Below the pieces are notes generated by a model. The model worked only from the letters and a program-made list of their open reading frames with translations, searched no databases and had not been told where the DNA came from. Positions 1 to 6,640 of a stretch of 10,131 nucleotides of DNA are shown here, piece by piece. Origin of the DNA: Christensenella sp. UBA7707 (lineage in GTDB: Bacteria > Bacillota > Clostridia > Christensenellales > CAG-138); NCBI GenBank assembly GCA_002482435.1, contig DLFZ01000191.1:1-10131 (forward strand). The letters are read 5' to 3'. Every line of letters begins with the position of its first letter. Positions within the stretch are counted from its first letter, which is position 1. The position numbers and the translations under genes are program-made.

Positions 1-1355
1 TATACGAGCGTTTTGAGCCACCTTCCGGTTTTCATGCGCCTGAGCCCGAAAAACAACCTTACAAGGCTTGCGGGCACAGCAACAAGGTACACAAGCCATA
101 GCGGCGCGTGAAACAAAAGCCCAAGAAGCGCCGTGAGCGGCACGGATACGAGCCACAGCGGCAAAAGGTCGATGTAGGCCGCGGCATGCGTATCGCCGCC
201 CGCGCGAAGAATGCCCACGATCATCATGAAGTTTAGCCCATATACCGGCTGTAAAAACGCCATAGACAGAATGGTAGAAGAAGCCATGTTGCGCGCCTCC
301 GCCGTTGCGTTTGCGTACAAAAACGGCATTTTCGTGCCAAGGAGCGCAACGAGCGCCGTCATAAAAAGCCCAACGGTAAACGAAAGTGCCAAAAAGCGTT
401 TGCCGTAAAGATGCGCGCGCTTATGATCTCCCTCGCCCATGGCGTTGCCGAGCATCACCGAGCCGCCCACGCCAAGCCCCATCAGCGCAATCATGGTAAG
501 CTGATCCACCGTGTTGACGATCATCATGGCGGCAAAGGGCTGCGTGCCCATCTGCCCGTAAACATAGCTCATCGCAACTGTGCCGAGCGCCCAAATGGCG
601 TCGTCGGCAAATACGGGAAGCGTCACTTCCCAAAAGCGCTTAAAATCCGCCTTTGTCTGGTGTAGAAACTCTTTGAGCCGTGCTCTTGCCGGTGTTTCTT
701 TATAATAACTGAAGAAAAGAAGCAGCGCCGCGTCGAGCGCACCGCCGATTACGGTCGAGTACGCCGCACCCGCAATGCCAAGCTTTGGGAAGCCGAGCTT
801 TCCGAAGATGAGAAGATAGTTGAGCACCATATCCACAGAGATGCCAATGGCACCAGTAATGGTTGGAAGCCTTGGGTTGCCCGCGCTTTTGTGCGCGGTG
901 CTGTACGGGTAGATAATCGCCTTAAAAAGGTAGCTCCACGCAGCGATCTTCAAATAGAGCGCGCCGCTTTGCGCCACCGCAGCCTCCTTAGAGAAAAGTC
1001 CCGTGACCCCAACGGGAAACAATACACCCGCCGCAAAGAACACAACGCAAAACGCAAACGAAAGCATGACGCACAGCCCGAGCGTGGAGCGGATGCCAGA
1101 AACATTCTTTTTGCCCCAGTGCTGCGCCATAAAAACGCCGCCCCCGCCCGTGATGCCAAAAAGGCAAATGTCGAGCACGTACACAAGCTGGTTTGCAGCA
1201 CCCGCGCCTGCAAGCGGAACATCGCCCAATGCCCCGAGCATGAGCGTATCCGCCATGTACATGGCGGTGTTCAAAAGCTGCTGAAACATCAGCGGCAGGC
1301 TTATTTGCACGAGGCGCTTTAAAAATGGCTTGTCGCGAAGACCTAGCATTTCCAT
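1..1355 (-). CDS. MATE-family multidrug/Na+ (or H+) antiporter, 3' end cut by window edge
   Basis: The reverse strand is open for 451 codons from the ATG at 1355 to the window edge, beginning MEMLGLRDKPFLKRLVQISL. This is close to the usual MATE length (about 440-460 residues), so only a few residues should be missing. Visible are about a dozen hydrophobic segments and the typical MATE opening: LPLMFQQLLNTAMYMADTLM in the first helix, then a Gly-rich stretch (LFGITGGGGVFMAQHWG) and, mid-protein, the AGNPRLPTITGAIG loop. MATE proteins are inner-membrane secondary transporters that export cationic drugs or metabolites using Na+ or H+ gradients. The substrate cannot be predicted here. Two in-frame ATGs exist (1355 and 1349), and neither has a Shine-Dalgarno sequence; see the promoter entry just upstream. 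The gene diverges from yugP. Family assignment is firm; ion coupling is unknown. Confidence 0.9.
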   Translation of the reverse strand, partial: MEMLGLRDKPFLKRLVQISLPLMFQQLLNTAMYMADTLMLGALGDVPLAGAGAANQLVYVLDICLFGITGGGGVFMAQHWGKKNVSGIRSTLGLCVMLSFAFCVVFFAAGVLFPVGVTGLFSKEAAVAQSGALYLKIAAWSYLFKAIIYPYSTAHKSAGNPRLPTITGAIGISVDMVLNYLLIFGKLGFPKLGIAGAAYSTVIGGALDAALLLFFSYYKETPARARLKEFLHQTKADFKRFWEVTLPVFADDAIWALGTVAMSYVYGQMGTQPFAAMMIVNTVDQLTMIALMGLGVGGSVMLGNAMGEGDHKRAHLYGKRFLALSFTVGLFMTALVALLGTKMPFLYANATAEARNMASSTILSMAFLQPVYGLNFMMIVGILRAGGDTHAAAYIDLLPLWLVSVPLTALLGLLFHAPLWLVYLVAVPASLVRLFFGLRRMKTGRWLKTLV

Positions 1356-1362
1356 GGCGGAT

Positions 1363-1392
1363 ATCGTACCATGCTTTTTGAGCTTTTTGCAA
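1363..1392 (-). promoter_or_regulatory. Candidate sigma-A promoter of the MATE gene, predicting a leaderless mRNA
   Basis: On the minus strand a TTGCAA -35 (1392-1387), an 18-base spacer and a TACGAT -10 (1368-1363) preceded by TGG (extended -10) lie directly before the MATE gene. Transcription would begin about 6-8 bases after the -10, at roughly 1357-1355, which is the ATG itself. This fits the absence of any Shine-Dalgarno sequence. Each hexamer matches the consensus at only four of six positions, so this is a moderate prediction. Confidence 0.35.
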
Positions 1393-1493
1393 CACAAAAG
1401 CAAACAACCATAACGGCGGGCGATTTTCCCCCGAAAACCATGCTATACTATCCGCAAGCGGACATTCTACTTTTTTTGATGCGCGGACGACCA

Positions 1494-1509
1494 TTGGCCT
1501 TACGGCCAA
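1494..1509. other. Small perfect hairpin in the MATE/yugP divergent region
   Basis: TTGGCC, a TTAC loop and GGCCAA form a perfect 6-bp stem in the intergenic region, about 40 bases upstream of the yugP -35 zone. There is no following T-run, so it is not a terminator. It could be an operator for a dimeric regulator of either divergent gene, or chance. A second small dyad (TCCGC-AA-GCGGA, 1451-1462) lies nearby. Confidence 0.25.
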
Positions 1510-1549
1510 ACGCACAAAAGCGGATTCTACCATATCCTCTGCGCTACTG

Positions 1550-1558
1550 TGGTATAAT
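1550..1558 (+). promoter_or_regulatory. Extended -10 promoter of yugP
   Basis: TGG followed by a perfect TATAAT (1553-1558) forms an extended -10 element, which can work without a good -35; none is seen at the right distance. The predicted start near 1565 gives a leader of about 24 bases carrying the GAGGTG ribosome binding site of yugP. Confidence 0.6.
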
Positions 1559-1588
1559 AAGAATACCTTATCTGTGAGGTGGAGTTTT

Positions 1589-2296
1589 ATGTATCTTCCG
1601 ATCAACACCATCGGCGGCGGTTACGACTACTGGATTCTTGCGCTCATCGGCGTGATGATCCTCGGCATGATCGCGCAGGCACGCGTAAACGGCGCGTTCA
1701 AAAAGTTTTCGCAGCAGCCCGCTTCCTCCGGCCTTCGCGCCGAGGAAGTGGCAGAGCGCCTTCTTTCGGATGCAGGCAGCAGCGTACAGGTGACCGCCGT
1801 ACAGGGAACGCTGACCGACCATTATAACCCCAAAACACATACGGTTGGGTTAAGCACGGCCGTATACGGCCAAACGAGCGTAGCCGCGCTCGCCGTTGCG
1901 GCGCACGAAATCGGCCACGTAATGCAGCATGAAGAAGGCTACGCGCCCATCAAGCTTCGAAACGCGGTGATGCCCATTGCGCGGTTCGGCTCGTTCGCCG
2001 GCCCCATCATTGTGATTGCGGGTGCGTTCATGCAGGCGTTTGGCCTTGCAATGATCGGCGTGTACATTTACGCGGCAGTGCTTTTGTTCCAGCTTGTTAC
2101 GCTGCCTGTGGAGTTCAACGCCTCCACGCGCGCCATGGAACTGCTCGCTGCGGGCGGTTACATCAGCCGCGAGGAAACGACCGGCGTGCAGCGTGTGCTC
2201 AACGCCGCTGCGTTCACCTATGTCGTCGCGGTGCTTTCCACCCTCGTCACCTTGCTTCGCTTTTTGAGCATCGCCAACCGTTCAAGAAGAAATTAA
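1589..2296 (+). CDS. yugP: YugP-like membrane zinc metallopeptidase (neutral zinc metallopeptidase family)
   Basis: This 235-residue protein has a membrane segment at about residues 14-30. The zinc motif HEIGH follows at 106-110 (His106, Glu107, His110), and hydrophobic segments lie at about 134-150, 155-175 and 206-226. The block PVEFNASTRA (173-182), characteristic of this family, probably supplies the third zinc ligand (Glu175). Order and length fit Bacillus YugP, a membrane protease whose substrate is not established. The ATG at 1589 is chosen over an in-frame GTG at 1574 because GAGGTG (1576-1581) lies seven bases before it and overlaps the GTG. The gene has its own extended -10 promoter and is followed 55 bases later by the OsmC-like gene with no strong terminator between, so co-transcription is possible. 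Family call is firm; physiological role is unknown. Confidence 0.9.
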   Translation: MYLPINTIGGGYDYWILALIGVMILGMIAQARVNGAFKKFSQQPASSGLRAEEVAERLLSDAGSSVQVTAVQGTLTDHYNPKTHTVGLSTAVYGQTSVAALAVAAHEIGHVMQHEEGYAPIKLRNAVMPIARFGSFAGPIIVIAGAFMQAFGLAMIGVYIYAAVLLFQLVTLPVEFNASTRAMELLAAGGYISREETTGVQRVLNAAAFTYVVAVLSTLVTLLRFLSIANRSRRN

Positions 2297-2351
2297 TCTT
2301 GTCTCTAACCGTTTATCGGTTCCTGCACTACTTTTGAAAGGAGGCCGCCAC

Positions 2352-2780
2352 ATGAAAGAACCCGTACGCGCGGAAGTCCGCCTTGTCAACGACGGCGTGC
2401 GCTTGATGACGACCTTCCCCGATAAGCCCTCCATCGAGGTGGATAGCAACCCGCCCTATGGCGCGGGCGACACGCTTTCGGCGATGCAGCTTTTTTTAAC
2501 AAGCCTATGCACCTGCTCGGGCGGTACAGTGCTCGCGCTTCTTCATAAAATGCGTAAAACCATTTCCTCTTTTTCAATCGATGCACAGGGGACGCGGCGC
2601 GAGGAGCCGCCTACGAGCTACGAAACCATTTCGCTCTCGTTTCACCTTGTTTCTCCCAACACTACCGAGGAGGAGTTTTTGAAGGTGATCCGTCTGACCG
2701 AGGAAAAATACTGCCCCGTTTGGGCCATGATCAAGGGCAGCGTTTCGGTAGACATTTCCGCAGAAGTCACGGCTCCATAA
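2352..2780 (+). CDS. OsmC-like thiol peroxidase family protein
   Basis: This 142-residue protein has the OsmC/YhfA-type layout: an N-terminal beta region (MKEPVRAEVRLVNDGVRLMT), a central helix with the first redox cysteine in LFLTSLCTCSGGTVLALLHK, and a second cysteine in EEKYCPVWAMIKG (Cys121). OsmC proteins are dimeric cytoplasmic enzymes that reduce organic hydroperoxides through two conserved cysteines. By alignment with the family's LGGC pattern, Cys55 is the likely peroxidatic residue. Cys53, two residues earlier, is an extra one giving a C-x-C arrangement. The ATG at 2352 is chosen over an in-frame TTG at 2334 because AAAGGAGG (2337-2344) lies just before it. A strong terminator follows. 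Peroxidase activity is inferred from the family; many YhfA-like members are uncharacterised. Confidence 0.82.
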   Translation: MKEPVRAEVRLVNDGVRLMTTFPDKPSIEVDSNPPYGAGDTLSAMQLFLTSLCTCSGGTVLALLHKMRKTISSFSIDAQGTRREEPPTSYETISLSFHLVSPNTTEEEFLKVIRLTEEKYCPVWAMIKGSVSVDISAEVTAP

Positions 2781-2799
2781 CGCTGTTTTCCCGCATTCT

Positions 2800-2839
2800 A
2801 AAAAGCCGTTTTCGGAGCAGATCCGAAAACGGCTTTTTT
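2800..2839. terminator. Strong bidirectional intrinsic terminator
   Basis: A 17-bp perfect inverted repeat (2800-2816 and 2822-2838) surrounds a 5-base loop. The core is GCCGTTTTCGGA, with an A-run on one flank and a six-T run on the other. It can stop transcription from both sides and lies between convergent osmC-like (+) and spoIID (-), so it probably serves both. Confidence 0.93.
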
Positions 2840-2855
2840 ATAAACGGTATGTGTT

Positions 2856-3890
2856 TTACTTTCCCCCGAACACCGAATCGATCGATTGTATTTTTACCCC
2901 CGTGTAATAGTGCGTCAAAATGCTCTTATAATCGCTCCCGTCTTTCGCCATGGCGTTTGCGCCGTATTGGCTCATGCCCACGCCGTGACCGTAACCTACG
3001 GTGGTTACTGTCACGTACTTTTCAGAATACGTTAGGCTGAAGTTCGCGCTGTCAAGTGATAGCGCCTGTCGAAACTGCCTTCCGGTGAGCGTCGCGCCCC
3101 CTACTTCGATTTGGTTGACGCGGCCGCTCTCAAAACGCGAAAGCACCTTGAGCTGCTTTTCAAGCTTTTTTGCCGTTACGTTTGCATTCTGATACAAATC
3201 GTTGAGCGCCTCGGCAACGGCTGCGCGCGTGAGGCGCACGGTATCCGTATAATGCGCCGCCTCCTCATCGCCCGGGCTTTCTACGCTCACAAGATACGGC
3301 TCTGCCGAGGCAAACACGTTTTGTGCATCCTCCGTCATGCCGCCCGAGTTGGAATGAAAAAGCGCCTCAATGGGAATGTCGTTGTAGGTGAGGATTTCGC
3401 CGCTCGTTTGCGCCACCGCCGCGCGGACGCGCGAGAGGTTTTCCGTGTAGGCGCTCCCCCAGTTTTCCCTTAATTGCGCGTCGGTTTTGTAAGCCTGACA
3501 GCAGGTGGAGTCCGTACATACATCGGCTCCGCCGCGCCCGCAAGGTGTTCCGTTGAGCGAGGCCATGCGCCTTACGGTATAGGTGCGCGCGGCGACCGCC
3601 TGCGCCTTAAGCGCCTCCTCTTCAAACGACGCGGGCATTTCCCCCGCCACCACATGTACAAGGTATTCTTCAAGGCTCATTTGCACGGTTTTTTTGAGCT
3701 TCGCGTCATACACATAAAGCGGCTCACCGCTTAACGGCGCGCCGCCGTCATCTGTTTTGCTGCCGGTTTTGGCAAACAAACAGCCGCGCACAATGAGCAC
3801 GATTAAACTCAAAACGCCCGCAATCAACAAAAGCGTTTTCAAATTTGCGCCAAGCACATTTTTTCTGCGGCGGTAAGCATTCATAGCCAT
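2856..3890 (-). CDS. spoIID: Stage II sporulation protein D (SpoIID), peptidoglycan lytic transglycosylase
   Basis: SpoIID cuts glycan strands in the septal peptidoglycan during engulfment of the forespore, working in the mother-cell membrane with SpoIIP and SpoIIM. Read from the ATG at 3890, the 344-residue protein matches the usual length (about 340). It shows a basic N-terminus, one membrane anchor (about residues 19-40), and the catalytic block VVAGEMPASFEEEALKAQAV with the family's catalytic Glu at residue 84. A Cys-rich segment follows (CGRGGADVCTDSTCCQAY), corresponding to the zinc-binding site described in clostridial SpoIID. Then come the SNSGG block and the C-terminal GYGHGVGMSQYGANAMA block. 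Start choice is uncertain: ATGs at 3890 and 3884 and a TTG at 3986 are all in frame, and none has a clear Shine-Dalgarno sequence. The 3890/3884 starts put the anchor at the expected distance. No convincing sigma-E promoter was found. Confidence 0.93.
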   Translation of the reverse strand: MAMNAYRRRKNVLGANLKTLLLIAGVLSLIVLIVRGCLFAKTGSKTDDGGAPLSGEPLYVYDAKLKKTVQMSLEEYLVHVVAGEMPASFEEEALKAQAVAARTYTVRRMASLNGTPCGRGGADVCTDSTCCQAYKTDAQLRENWGSAYTENLSRVRAAVAQTSGEILTYNDIPIEALFHSNSGGMTEDAQNVFASAEPYLVSVESPGDEEAAHYTDTVRLTRAAVAEALNDLYQNANVTAKKLEKQLKVLSRFESGRVNQIEVGGATLTGRQFRQALSLDSANFSLTYSEKYVTVTTVGYGHGVGMSQYGANAMAKDGSDYKSILTHYYTGVKIQSIDSVFGGK

Positions 3891-3937
3891 ATAGCTTATG
3901 CAGCGCCTCGCCGCGGCATGACGCAGCCCGATTTGCC

Positions 3938-3966
3938 TTGTTCTTTGGCGCTGCGGACGATATAAT
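3938..3966 (+). promoter_or_regulatory. Sigma-A promoter upstream of the sigma2-like membrane protein gene
   Basis: TTGTTC (3938-3943), a 17-base spacer and a perfect TATAAT (3961-3966) form a good vegetative promoter pointing at the gene starting at 4032. The predicted start is near 3973, giving a leader of about 59 bases with an AAGGGGA ribosome binding site. The promoter lies within the divergent gap next to spoIID, so transcription of the two genes could interfere. Confidence 0.72.
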
Positions 3967-4031
3967 GAAAACAAACACTTCACCAAAATTCGCTTGTTTT
4001 CCCAAAATTTTTAGCAAGAAGGGGAAGATAT

Positions 4032-5006
4032 ATGCTTGAACGCGTGAACCGGGGTGACAAAGAAGCCTTACGAGAACTCATGAGCCGCTGTACAAGGCCC
4101 ATGTATGACCGCGCGCTTGAAATTACCGGCGACAGCTACGCCGCAAAGGACGCCACACGCCGGGCGCTTCGTGAAATGGCGGACGCCGCGCGGCGCGGCG
4201 AATGCCCGGAAAACACTGAGCAATGGGTCCTTGAGCTTGCGCAGCGCTGTTGCGACGAGGAGCTTTATTATAAGCGCCTCATCGACAGCATGATCGACAA
4301 CCTTCCCTCCTACTCGCGAAACACTTACACCGCACCCCGTGGTGCAGAACAGCAGGAGCAGCGGTATCCGCTTCGCGACTACGCCCCCACTTCCGACATG
4401 GCGCTTGACGCACCTTCCTCGCTGCCCCGCACCGCACGCACCATGCCGTTTGGTGCATACGGAACCGAGCGCGCCGCATCCGAAACGGAAACTGCGGCCC
4501 CGAGCGTAAGCGTTCCCGCGGAAAACCGCACGGAAGAAAGCCGTCCCACTTCTTATACCCGTTCAAGCCGCTGGAGCACAGCGAACGAGCCGCATGAGGA
4601 AGCCTCGCAAAGCGATGAAGATGAGGATACCTCGATCTTTGCGCCGGATCCGCGCAGGCGCAAGGCTTCTCGTTTTGAGGAGGATGCCGCTTCCGAGGGT
4701 GAGGAAGACGATGTCGAACTGTTTGTGCCAAGCACGCGCAAACGCGCAGCGCGCCGGGTCGAAAGCGCCGTTCCCTCCCTGCTTGTGGATGAAGATGTTC
4801 CCTATCAGGACGATGATGAGGACGAAGATATGGATTCCGCTCCCGGGGGCACCGGGCTCGCGCTTTTGATCATCGTGTTAACGCTTGTAGCGGCGGGGCT
4901 TTTGTGGGTGATTGCCGTTAAGCTTATGACGCTTGGCTATCTGGGCGGCATTTCCGACTTTGGCTTTGCGGACTGGTTCAACGAAAATCTGTTCAAATTT
5001 TATTGA
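4032..5006 (+). CDS. Membrane-anchored protein with an N-terminal sigma-70 region-2-like domain
   Basis: This 324-residue protein has three parts. Residues 1-85 resemble region 2 of ECF sigma factors: RGDKEALRELMSRCTRPMYD and LEITGDSYAAKDATRRALRE mirror the usual GDxEAFxxLYxRYxxxLYxxA and GDxxxAEDxxQExFLRxW pattern. EQWVLELAQRCCDEELYYKR mirrors the WLxxIAxNxxxDxxRR block. The acidic and Gln residues that normally bind core RNA polymerase are changed (KDATRRA), and no region 4 DNA-binding domain follows. Residues 95-272 are low-complexity and charged, with two imperfect repeats (around Phe203 and Phe231) and an acidic stretch (DDDEDEDMD). One membrane helix spans about 275-303, and the protein ends in a 20-residue aromatic tail. 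It is therefore likely a type II/tail-anchored membrane protein with a cytoplasmic sigma2-like head. The function is unknown. Transcription comes from a sigma-A promoter upstream; nfeD-floA follow 71 bases later. Confidence 0.72.
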   Translation: MLERVNRGDKEALRELMSRCTRPMYDRALEITGDSYAAKDATRRALREMADAARRGECPENTEQWVLELAQRCCDEELYYKRLIDSMIDNLPSYSRNTYTAPRGAEQQEQRYPLRDYAPTSDMALDAPSSLPRTARTMPFGAYGTERAASETETAAPSVSVPAENRTEESRPTSYTRSSRWSTANEPHEEASQSDEDEDTSIFAPDPRRRKASRFEEDAASEGEEDDVELFVPSTRKRAARRVESAVPSLLVDEDVPYQDDDEDEDMDSAPGGTGLALLIIVLTLVAAGLLWVIAVKLMTLGYLGGISDFGFADWFNENLFKFY

Positions 5007-5010
5007 TATT

Positions 5011-5028
5011 TTGTTAACGCATTCACAA
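5011..5028. promoter_or_regulatory. Candidate Rex (redox regulator) operator upstream of nfeD
   Basis: TTGTTAACGCATTCACAA fits all 14 defined positions of the degenerate Rex operator consensus TTGTKAANNNNTTMACAA and is palindromic at 14 of 18 positions. It lies 49 bases before the nfeD start. Its right half contains TTCACA, which could be a -35 for a TATGAT -10 at 5043-5048 (15-base spacing, short), so bound repressor would block the promoter. Rex is a known Gram-positive repressor released by NADH. Binding here is inference; a CRP/FNR-type site is the main alternative. Confidence 0.5.
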
Positions 5029-5058
5029 TTTTTCCATGATTGTATGATAGAATAGAAT
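5022..5058 (+). promoter_or_regulatory. Putative promoter region of the nfeD-floA operon
   Basis: The only plausible hexamers are TTCACA (5022-5027) and TATGAT (5043-5048), with a 15-base spacer that is shorter than ideal. TAGAAT at 5048-5053 or 5053-5058 are alternative -10 elements. The arms ATGATT (5036-5041) and AATCAT (5056-5061) form a dyad across the start region. No terminator separates this from the preceding gene, so readthrough is also possible. Confidence 0.35.
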
Positions 5059-5077
5059 CATAAGGAGGTGTGCTTCT

Positions 5078-5596
5078 TTGGATCCGGTTCTTAATTACCT
5101 TTTGGGCTGGGAATGGCCTGCGATTTTATGCCTTGTGTTGGGTTTGGGTCTGATCCTCTACGAAATGTTCACCCCAGGCCTTCACTTGCCGGCACTGCTT
5201 GGTGTGATGGCGCTCATCGCGGCGGTGGTGCTGCGCGCAAAAACCGTGACCGACGGTATCATCACGTTCGCGCTGATCCTTGTTATCCTTCTGGTGCTCG
5301 CGTTTTTGTTCTGGCGTTCGCTCACCAAGGGTAAGCTTTCCAAATCGGTGGTTGTGCTCAAGGAAAGCATTCAGGGCAAGTCTACCGAACGGGCCGACGA
5401 AAACGTGCTTTCGCTCTCCGGGCGCGAAGGCGTATGCCTTACCCCGCTTCGCCCCGCCGGCACTGCGGATTTTGACGGGCAGCGCATGGACGTTGTGAGC
5501 GACGGCGAATTCATTCAAAAAGGAACGCGCATTCGCGTGGTTCGCGTGGAAGGTCTACGCGTGCTCGTAAAGGCGGTTTCCGAACAACAAGCGTAA
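5078..5596 (+). CDS. nfeD: NfeD-like membrane protein (short form)
   Basis: This 172-residue protein has three hydrophobic segments (about residues 11-32, 36-53 and 59-79). A soluble C-terminal domain of about 60 residues (113-168, GREGVCLTPLRPAGTADFDG through VEGLRVLVKAV) follows, with the beta-rich NfeD OB-fold pattern. NfeD proteins are almost always encoded beside flotillins and are thought to interact with them in membrane microdomains. This one lacks the N-terminal ClpP-like protease domain of long NfeD proteins and matches the short YuaF type in size. The start is TTG at 5078: AAGGAGGTG (5062-5070) sits 7 bases upstream and no ATG is better placed. It is followed by floA after 52 bases, without a terminator. 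A Rex-like operator lies upstream. Confidence in family is high. Confidence 0.9.
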   Translation: MDPVLNYLLGWEWPAILCLVLGLGLILYEMFTPGLHLPALLGVMALIAAVVLRAKTVTDGIITFALILVILLVLAFLFWRSLTKGKLSKSVVVLKESIQGKSTERADENVLSLSGREGVCLTPLRPAGTADFDGQRMDVVSDGEFIQKGTRIRVVRVEGLRVLVKAVSEQQA

Positions 5597-5648
5597 ACGG
5601 TATCACAAACCTATTCTTCTAAAAATTTAAAAACATAAGGAGTTTCGT

Positions 5649-6638
5649 ATGGAAGGACCGCTTCTCGTCATCGCCATCATCATTGCGGCGATTATATTCC
5701 TCGCCATTTTCTTCAGCTTCGTGCCGGTAGGGCTTTGGATCAGCTCGACTGCCTCGGGCGTGCGTGTGGGCATTTTCCAACTGGTCGCCATGCGCATTCG
5801 TAAGGTTGTCCCTTCCCGCATCATCAACCCTGCGATCAAAACCACCAAGGCGGGGCTTAGCATTTCCCTCAACAAACTTGAGGCGCACTACCTCGCGGGC
5901 GGCAACGTGGATCGCGTGGTCAACGCCCTCATCGCCGCACAGGGCGCAGGCATCCCGCTCGGATTTGAGCAGAGCTGCGCAATCGATCTCGCCGGACGCG
6001 ACGTGCTCAACGCCGTGCAGATGAGCGTTCTGCCGAAGGTCATTGAAACCCCGATCATCGCAGCGGTTGCCATGGACGGCATCGAACTGCGCGCAAAAGC
6101 GCGTGTCACCGTCCGCGCGAACATCGACCGCCTTGTCGGCGGCGCAGGCGAAGAGACCATCATCGCCCGTATCGGCGAGGGCATCGTCACCACTGTCGGC
6201 TCCAGCAAGAGCCACAAGGACGTGCTCGAAAACCCGGACAAGATCTCCCACACGGTTCTGGATAAGGGCCTTGACGCGGGCACCGCGTTTGAGATTCTCT
6301 CCATCGACATTGCGGATGTGGACGTTGGCCGTAACATCGGCGCGCAGCTCCAGATCGACCAGGCGGAAGCCGACAAGCGCATTGCCCAGGCGAAGGCGGA
6401 AGAGCGCCGCGCGATGGCAGTTGCGCAGGAACAGGAAAACATTGCGGCGGTCGCCGGCATGCGTGCCCGCGTTGTGGAAGCCGAGGCAGAAGTGCCGCGC
6501 GCCATGGCGGAAGCGTTCCGCACCGGCAACCTCGGCGTGATGGATTACTATCGCATGCAGAACATGAACTCGGACACCGAAATGCGCACGGCCATCGGCA
6601 AGGGCACGAAACCCGCGCCCACCGATAACAAGAAGTAA
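5649..6638 (+). CDS. floA: Flotillin-like protein FloA (YqfA family)
   Basis: The 329-residue product matches the usual FloA length (about 330). It has one N-terminal membrane hairpin (residues 5-27, [20 protein letters not shown]) and an SPFH/band-7 domain over about 35-230, with the characteristic [40 protein letters not shown] and [20 protein letters not shown] blocks. An Ala/Glu-rich coiled coil follows (about 232-290: [40 protein letters not shown]) and then a [16 protein letters not shown] tail. FloA oligomerises into membrane platforms that gather and stabilise signalling, transport and wall-synthesis proteins. AAGGAG lies six bases before the ATG. It is flanked by nfeD upstream and a small membrane protein starting two bases after its stop. 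Confidence 0.96.
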   Translation: MEGPLLVIAIIIAAIIFLAIFFSFVPVGLWISSTASGVRVGIFQLVAMRIRKVVPSRIINPAIKTTKAGLSISLNKLEAHYLAGGNVDRVVNALIAAQGAGIPLGFEQSCAIDLAGRDVLNAVQMSVLPKVIETPIIAAVAMDGIELRAKARVTVRANIDRLVGGAGEETIIARIGEGIVTTVGSSKSHKDVLENPDKISHTVLDKGLDAGTAFEILSIDIADVDVGRNIGAQLQIDQAEADKRIAQAKAEERRAMAVAQEQENIAAVAGMRARVVEAEAEVPRAMAEAFRTGNLGVMDYYRMQNMNSDTEMRTAIGKGTKPAPTDNKK

Positions 6639-6640
6639 TT

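Noticed and set aside
1441..1449. TGC-TATACT as a second extended -10 promoter for yugP
   Set aside because: There is no -35, and it would give a leader of about 130 bases containing a second, better extended -10 (1550-1558).
988..1611. 207-codon minus-strand open frame beginning upstream of the MATE gene
   Set aside because: It reads the MATE gene out of frame, has a Cys/Arg-rich composition with no domain, and runs through the yugP promoter.
2307..2321. AACCG-TTTAT-CGGTT hairpin between yugP and the OsmC-like gene as a terminator
   Set aside because: The stem is only 5 bp and no T-run follows directly; too weak to claim.
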